Notes under the pieces: model-generated
The model's input: the letters and a program-made list of their open reading frames with translations, nothing else
Told to the model about the DNA's origin: nothing
The model's database searches: none
Assembly (NCBI GenBank): GCA_002296225.1
Contig: DBHR01000020.1
Coordinates: 1 to 9,329, forward strand
Length of the DNA: 9,329 bases
Reading direction: 5' to 3'
From: Acidobacteria bacterium UBA823
GTDB taxonomy: Bacteria > Acidobacteriota > Vicinamibacteria > Vicinamibacterales > UBA823
In this document: in pieces, positions 5,706 through 9,329 of the stretch
Numbering within the stretch: the stretch's first letter is position 1
Layout of the letters: the number at the start of each line of letters is the position of its first letter
Translations under genes and position numbers: made by a program

Positions 5706-7064
5706 ATGAGCGAAACACAGAAGACATTGACCCTTGGGGTGGGCGCACTCGCGCTCGCTATCCTGGCCCTGGGCACGGTGCCGGGGGTGGGTTCTCCGGA
5801 CGCATTCCTGGACCGCGGCGAACCGTTCTTCCCGGATTTCAGTGATCCCAATGTAGCGAGAACGCTCACGGTGCTCGAGTTCGATGAGGAGACTGCATCG
5901 GCGCGACCGTTTCAGGTGACAAACCGGAATGGGCTCTGGACGATTCCATCGCACCACAACTATCCGGCGGACGGAGCCGACCGGCTCGCCCAGACGGCGG
6001 CTGGCGTGATCGGTATCACTCGCGACGACTTCCGTTCGGACAACCTCGCCGATCACGATGCGCTAGGTGTCTTGGACCCGAGTGACGAGGCGGGAACGTC
6101 CCTTCGGGGTCGTGGCACGAGGGTCACGCTGCGGGGCGATAACGAGGTCGTTCTCGCGGACTTCATCATCGGCAACCAGATAGAAGACCGGCTCAATTTC
6201 CGGTTTGTCCGTTTACCCGACCAAAAACGCGTCTATGCCGTTCGGATGGACATTGACATCTCAACGAGTTTTGAAGACTGGATCGAGAAGGATTTGTTGC
6301 TTATTGATCAGGCTGATATCGACCGCTTGGAATTGCACGACTATGCAATCGACGAGCGGACGGCGACCATCAACGACCGCGATACGGTAACTCTTGAAAA
6401 GGTGGAGGGGGACTGGACCGGCGATAGTCGGATGGCCGCAAATCGCGAGGTCGACTCAACGAAGGTTAGTGGGTTGTTGTCGGCGATCGATGGCCTGGCG
6501 ATCGTTGGGGTGCGGCCCAAGCCTGACGGGTTATCGGCGAGCCTGGAGCGAGTGGAGCAAGTGGGTATCACGCGGGCTGACCTCGCTTCGCTGCAAAGCC
6601 GTGGCTATTACCTCACCCGCGACGGTGGCCTTCGGTCAAACGAGGGTGAGCTCAGGGTGCGCACGGGCGAAGGTATTCTTTACACTCTACGGTTTGGGGA
6701 AGTGCTCTACGGGACGGGCGCTGCGGTAACGGCCGGTGCTGAGTCGAGCGCCGATGCGGAGAGCGGTCCGAGTGAGAACCGGTATCTGTTTATCACTGCA
6801 GAATTTGAGCGCGACCAATTCCCGGAGCCACCGGCGCCAGAAAACATGGAATTTGAGGGGAAGGGTGACGAGGACCTGACCGACGTGGACCGGGCTAATA
6901 AAGCTCGACACGAGATTCATCGCGAGTGGAATGAACAGGTGCTTGGTGGGGAAGAGCGGCTCGTTGAGCTCAGCACGCGGTTCGCCCCCTGGTACTACGT
7001 CATCTCCTCTGAGAGTTTCGAAAAACTCCGGCTGACGCGGGAAGACGTGACGAAGGAAAAGTAG
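5706..7064 (+). CDS. Membrane-anchored DUF4340 protein
   Basis: A 452-residue protein that fits the DUF4340 family, often encoded directly after GldG-type ABC genes; its biochemical role is not established. One hydrophobic segment at about residues 7-27 should anchor it in the cytoplasmic membrane, with the rest outside the cytoplasm. Family-like features are the early GLWTIPSHHNYPADG segment, the LGVLDP segment, the middle VYAVRMDIDISTSFEDWIEKDLL stretch, and the closing WYYVISSESFEKLRLTRED. Several Asp/Glu-rich loops break the globular part (for example near residues 340-355 and 375-400). The start ATG is 2 bp after the permease stop, with AAGGGG 5 nt upstream, so it is the last gene of the operon. 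It is probably a partner of the transporter, perhaps exchanging the same unknown substrate or stabilising the GldG domain; this is inferred from position and topology. Confidence 0.8.
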   Translation: MSETQKTLTLGVGALALAILALGTVPGVGSPDAFLDRGEPFFPDFSDPNVARTLTVLEFDEETASARPFQVTNRNGLWTIPSHHNYPADGADRLAQTAAGVIGITRDDFRSDNLADHDALGVLDPSDEAGTSLRGRGTRVTLRGDNEVVLADFIIGNQIEDRLNFRFVRLPDQKRVYAVRMDIDISTSFEDWIEKDLLLIDQADIDRLELHDYAIDERTATINDRDTVTLEKVEGDWTGDSRMAANREVDSTKVSGLLSAIDGLAIVGVRPKPDGLSASLERVEQVGITRADLASLQSRGYYLTRDGGLRSNEGELRVRTGEGILYTLRFGEVLYGTGAAVTAGAESSADAESGPSENRYLFITAEFERDQFPEPPAPENMEFEGKGDEDLTDVDRANKARHEIHREWNEQVLGGEERLVELSTRFAPWYYVISSESFEKLRLTREDVTKEK

Positions 7065-7100
7065 GTGCCATCCGATTAGTTCCTAGCTTGGGGGCTGGGC

Positions 7101-7970
7101 TTAGGCGATCGTCGCGTAGTCGTAGAAACCCCGACCAGATTTTCGTCCGAGGTGGCCCTCGGCGACCATCCGGCGCAGGAGAGGGCACGGTCGGTACTTG
7201 TCGCTGCCCAGGCCGTCGTGTAGGACCTCCATGATGGCGAGGCACACGTCGAGTCCAATGAAGTCGGCAAGCGTGAGTGGCCCCATCGGGTGATTCATGC
7301 CGACCTTCATGACGGTGTCGACCGCCGTTGCGGTTCCAACGCCTTCCATTACCGCGTAGACAGCTTCATTGATCATCGGCATGAGCACCCGGTTTGCGAT
7401 AAAGCCGGGCTGGTCAGCGGCTTCAACCGGGGTCTTGCCCAGTCGCTCGGTCAAGTCGGTCGCCACGGCCATCGTTTCGGAGGAGGTCGCCTGACCGCGA
7501 ATAAGTTCGACGAGTGGCATGATAGGCGCTGGGTTCATAAAGTGCATGCCCATCACACAGTCGGGGCGGGCAGTGGCGGCGGCGAGCGTCGTGATAGAAA
7601 TCGACGAGGTGTTCGATGCCAAAATCACTCGCGGACCGACGAGACCGTCGAGCACTGTGAAGAGTTGGCGTTTCGCGTCTACGTCTTCGATGATTGCCTC
7701 GACGACGTAATCGACACCCGAGAGCGCCTCGAGTTCGGTGGCGGTGGTGAGCCGAAGACGGGCGTGTTCGGCGTTTTCGGCGGTTAGCTTTCCCTTTGCC
7801 GCCAGCTTGCCCAGGCTGTGACCGATGCTGTTGCGGGCACGATCGAGCGCTTCAGGTGCGACGTCATGCAGGAGAACCTCGAGTCCTGCCTGTGCAAAGG
7901 TTTGGGCGATTCCATGGCCCATTGTTCCCGCCCCGACAACGCCGATCTTGGAGATGTGCGAAATGGACAC
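7101..7970 (-). CDS. hbd: 3-hydroxybutyryl-CoA dehydrogenase
   Basis: A 289-residue NAD(P)-dependent dehydrogenase interconverting acetoacetyl-CoA and 3-hydroxybutyryl-CoA in the cytoplasm; stand-alone enzymes of this family are about 280-290 residues. The N-terminal Rossmann fold shows G13-AGTMG-18 and D36 at the end of the second strand. The active site is visible as S122 (in SNTSS), H143 with E155 (HFMNP ... PLVELI) and N193 (DQPGFIANR). The C-terminal dimerisation domain contains NHPMGPLTLADFIGLD and ends with GRKSGRGFYDY. I chose the GTG at 7970 because GGAGG lies 5 nt upstream. The GTG at 7988 would add six residues and lacks a ribosome binding site. The gene follows a thiolase by 75 bp on the same strand, the enzyme for the preceding step, so the two are probably cotranscribed. 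Whether it uses NADH or NADPH, and whether it runs in oxidation or synthesis, is not shown. Confidence 0.93.
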   Translation of the reverse strand: MSISHISKIGVVGAGTMGHGIAQTFAQAGLEVLLHDVAPEALDRARNSIGHSLGKLAAKGKLTAENAEHARLRLTTATELEALSGVDYVVEAIIEDVDAKRQLFTVLDGLVGPRVILASNTSSISITTLAAATARPDCVMGMHFMNPAPIMPLVELIRGQATSSETMAVATDLTERLGKTPVEAADQPGFIANRVLMPMINEAVYAVMEGVGTATAVDTVMKVGMNHPMGPLTLADFIGLDVCLAIMEVLHDGLGSDKYRPCPLLRRMVAEGHLGRKSGRGFYDYATIA

Positions 7971-7975
7971 CGCGG

Positions 7976-7980
7976 CCTCC
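7976..7980 (-). promoter_or_regulatory. Ribosome binding site deciding the dehydrogenase start
   Basis: GGAGG on the minus strand stands 5 nt before the GTG at 7970. The region before the other in-frame GTG (7988) reads TTTTTTGAGAC and has no Shine-Dalgarno match. Confidence 0.75.
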
Positions 7981-8045
7981 AGTCTCACGTCTCAAAAAAT
8001 CTGAGAGCTGAAATTTAAGTTGGCGTCTGCTTACAGCACAATGGC

Positions 8046-9239
8046 CTAATCCCGCTCCACGGCGAGAGCCACACCGTTACCGCCCCCGAGGCACAGCGAG
8101 GCGATCCCTCGCCTGACGTTACGCCGTTGCATGGCGTAAAGCAGAGTCGTGAGAACCCGGGCACCACTCGCGCCGATCGGGTGCCCGAGTGCGACTGCGC
8201 CACCGTGGATGTTGACGCGCGCTGGATCGAGGGCCAACTCGCGAATCACTGCAACGCTTTGGACAGAAAACGCTTCGTTCAGCTCAATTAAATCGACGTT
8301 GGCGAGTACCCAGCCGGCCTTTTTAGCGACCTTCTGCACGGCTTCGACTGGCGTCATCATGACAAGACGGGGTGGTAGACCGCTCACTGCCTGAGCGACG
8401 ATGCGTGCCAGGGGTGGTAGTCCAAGCGCGCCGGCGCGTGCCGCTGACATCACGACGAGTGCAGCCGCGCCGTCGCTGACTCCGGGGGCGTTACCCGCGG
8501 TGACCGTGCCATCTTTGGCGAAGGCCGGTTCCAATTTGGCGAGTGTAGCGGTCGAGGTGTCCGGGCGGACTGACTCGTCGAGAGCGAATTGAACTGGCTC
8601 GCGTTTTCCTTGTCGGGTTTCCACTGCCAGAATCTCGTCCATAAACCAACCGTTATCTGTGGCGGTGGCGGCTTTGCGATGGCTCTCGACCGCGTAGGAG
8701 TCCTGCTGTTCGCGGGTAATCCCGTAGCGCTCACTGATCTCCTCGCCGGTCGTACCCATGTGGCAGTCCTCTAGTGCACACCAGAGCCCGTCATGCACCA
8801 TTGAATCTACGAGCGTGCGATTCCCGAGCCGGAGACCGGTCCGCATCCGATTGACGACGTACGGTGCCCGGCTCATTGATTCCATCCCGCCCGCCACCGC
8901 GACATTAATGTCGCCTGCTGCGATACCCTGCGCGGCGAGCATCACGGCCTTTAGGCCTGAACCGCAAACCTTGTTAATCGTCATCGCCGCGACCTGATCG
9001 GGTAAACCACCCCCGAGCGCTGCCTGGCGAGCCGGGTTCTGCCCAAGTCCGGCCGAGACGACGTTACCCATGATGCACTCGTCGACTTCAGCGAGATCGA
9101 TGGTAGCGCGCCGCAGGGCTTCACGGATCACTAATGCACCGAGCTGCGGTGCGGAGAGTTCCCTCAGGGCACCCAGAAACTTGCCAATGGGGAGACGGGC
9201 GGCGGAGACGATGACTGCTTGCGGCTGGCCGTTAGTCAT
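8046..9239 (-). CDS. Acetyl-CoA C-acetyltransferase (thiolase)
   Basis: A 397-residue cytoplasmic thiolase that condenses two acetyl-CoA to acetoacetyl-CoA, or cleaves it in the reverse direction. All catalytic elements are present: nucleophile C92 in NKVCGSGLKA, N321 in the NEAF motif, H353 in GGAVALGHPIGASG, and C383 in CLGGGNG. Length and motif spacing match the biosynthetic/degradative acetoacetyl-CoA thiolase type (AtoB, PhaA, ThlA), though longer-chain 3-ketoacyl-CoA substrates cannot be excluded. The ATG at 9239 is preceded directly by an in-frame TAG, so no longer start exists, and no Shine-Dalgarno is seen. Its ATGA overlaps the stop of an upstream open frame, so translation is probably coupled. 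It precedes the 3-hydroxybutyryl-CoA dehydrogenase gene, consistent with consecutive steps of short-chain acyl-CoA metabolism. Confidence 0.94.
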   Translation of the reverse strand: MTNGQPQAVIVSAARLPIGKFLGALRELSAPQLGALVIREALRRATIDLAEVDECIMGNVVSAGLGQNPARQAALGGGLPDQVAAMTINKVCGSGLKAVMLAAQGIAAGDINVAVAGGMESMSRAPYVVNRMRTGLRLGNRTLVDSMVHDGLWCALEDCHMGTTGEEISERYGITREQQDSYAVESHRKAATATDNGWFMDEILAVETRQGKREPVQFALDESVRPDTSTATLAKLEPAFAKDGTVTAGNAPGVSDGAAALVVMSAARAGALGLPPLARIVAQAVSGLPPRLVMMTPVEAVQKVAKKAGWVLANVDLIELNEAFSVQSVAVIRELALDPARVNIHGGAVALGHPIGASGARVLTTLLYAMQRRNVRRGIASLCLGGGNGVALAVERD

Positions 9240-9328
9240 CTATCGTGCGTGTTTAAATCTGGTGCCGGTGATTCGCCACGGCGTCGACGGCGCGGGCGGT
9301 CCTCCGACGGCGCGTCAACTACGAGCCG
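9236..9328 (-). CDS. C-terminal tail of an unidentified upstream gene (partial)
   Basis: One minus-strand frame stays open from the window edge to a TGA at 9238-9236. It encodes 30 residues, starting RLVVDAPSEDRP, with a run of five arginines and ending DLNTHDR. The other two minus-strand frames hit stops within five codons of the edge. The stop overlaps the thiolase start as ATGA, a common junction of translationally coupled genes, and this would explain the missing thiolase ribosome binding site. The tail is too short and too compositionally biased to name a family. An open frame of 30 codons can arise by chance in GC-rich DNA, so the call rests mainly on the junction. Confidence 0.5.
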   Translation of the reverse strand, partial: RLVVDAPSEDRPRRRRRGESPAPDLNTHDR

Positions 9329-9329
9329 C

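Noticed and set aside
7082..7105. Possible terminator between the convergent operons
   Set aside because: CCTAGC pairs with GCTTAGG only with a bulge, the loop is 11 nt, no T-tract follows, and the arm covers the dehydrogenase stop codon.
7290..7787. 165-codon plus-strand open frame antisense to the dehydrogenase gene
   Set aside because: It is rich in His, Gly, Arg and Asp with no recognisable domain. It lies wholly opposite a gene with a complete active site, a usual artefact of GC-rich coding DNA.
7971..7988. GTG at 7988 as start of the 3-hydroxybutyryl-CoA dehydrogenase
   Set aside because: There is no ribosome binding site before it, whereas the GTG at 7970 has GGAGG at 5 nt and gives a normal-length N-terminus before the Rossmann motif.
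7990..8006. Inverted repeat TCTCA/TGAGA with an A-rich loop as a terminator
   Set aside because: The arms are only 5 bp. The A/T run is in the loop, not after the stem, and it lies between two genes that appear to be cotranscribed.

Overview
The window comes from a bacterial chromosome of moderately high GC. It carries housekeeping genes and one poorly characterised membrane transport operon. I see no phage, transposon, plasmid or CRISPR signature. The fused GldF/GldG-like permease followed by a DUF4340 protein, next to a thiolase/3-hydroxybutyryl-CoA dehydrogenase pair, resembles Acidobacteriota (perhaps the Vicinamibacteria). That placement is inferred from gene content only; no 16S rRNA gene is present.

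Layout. (1) Positions 1-1863, minus strand: a sigma70-type promoter drives a structured leader, recA, a PAP2-family membrane phosphatase, and tRNA-Phe(GAA). The phosphatase gene runs into the tRNA gene, and its UAG stop codon is nucleotides 8-10 of the tRNA. (2) Positions 1864-2190: divergent intergenic region with no gene that I can support. (3) Positions 2201-7064, plus strand: a tightly packed three-gene operon made of an ABC ATPase, a 908-residue ABC-2 permease fused to a GldG-like auxiliary domain, and a membrane-anchored DUF4340 protein. The first two genes overlap at a GTGA/TGATG junction, and the second and third are 2 bp apart. (4) Positions 7101-9328, minus strand and convergent with the ABC operon: acetyl-CoA C-acetyltransferase followed by 3-hydroxybutyryl-CoA dehydrogenase. 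They are preceded by the tail of an unidentified gene whose stop overlaps the thiolase start (ATGA).

How the genes work together. The ATPase, permease/GldG and DUF4340 proteins probably form one envelope complex of unknown substrate, related to the Bacteroidetes gliding-motility GldAFG transporter. The thiolase and dehydrogenase catalyse adjacent steps interconverting acetyl-CoA, acetoacetyl-CoA and 3-hydroxybutyryl-CoA, in short-chain fatty-acid oxidation or C4 synthesis. recA is the recombinase and SOS gene; its joining to a lipid phosphatase and a tRNA is unusual in layout. The most original observation is the phosphatase/tRNA-Phe overlap, where maturing the tRNA would remove the stop codon from the upstream message.
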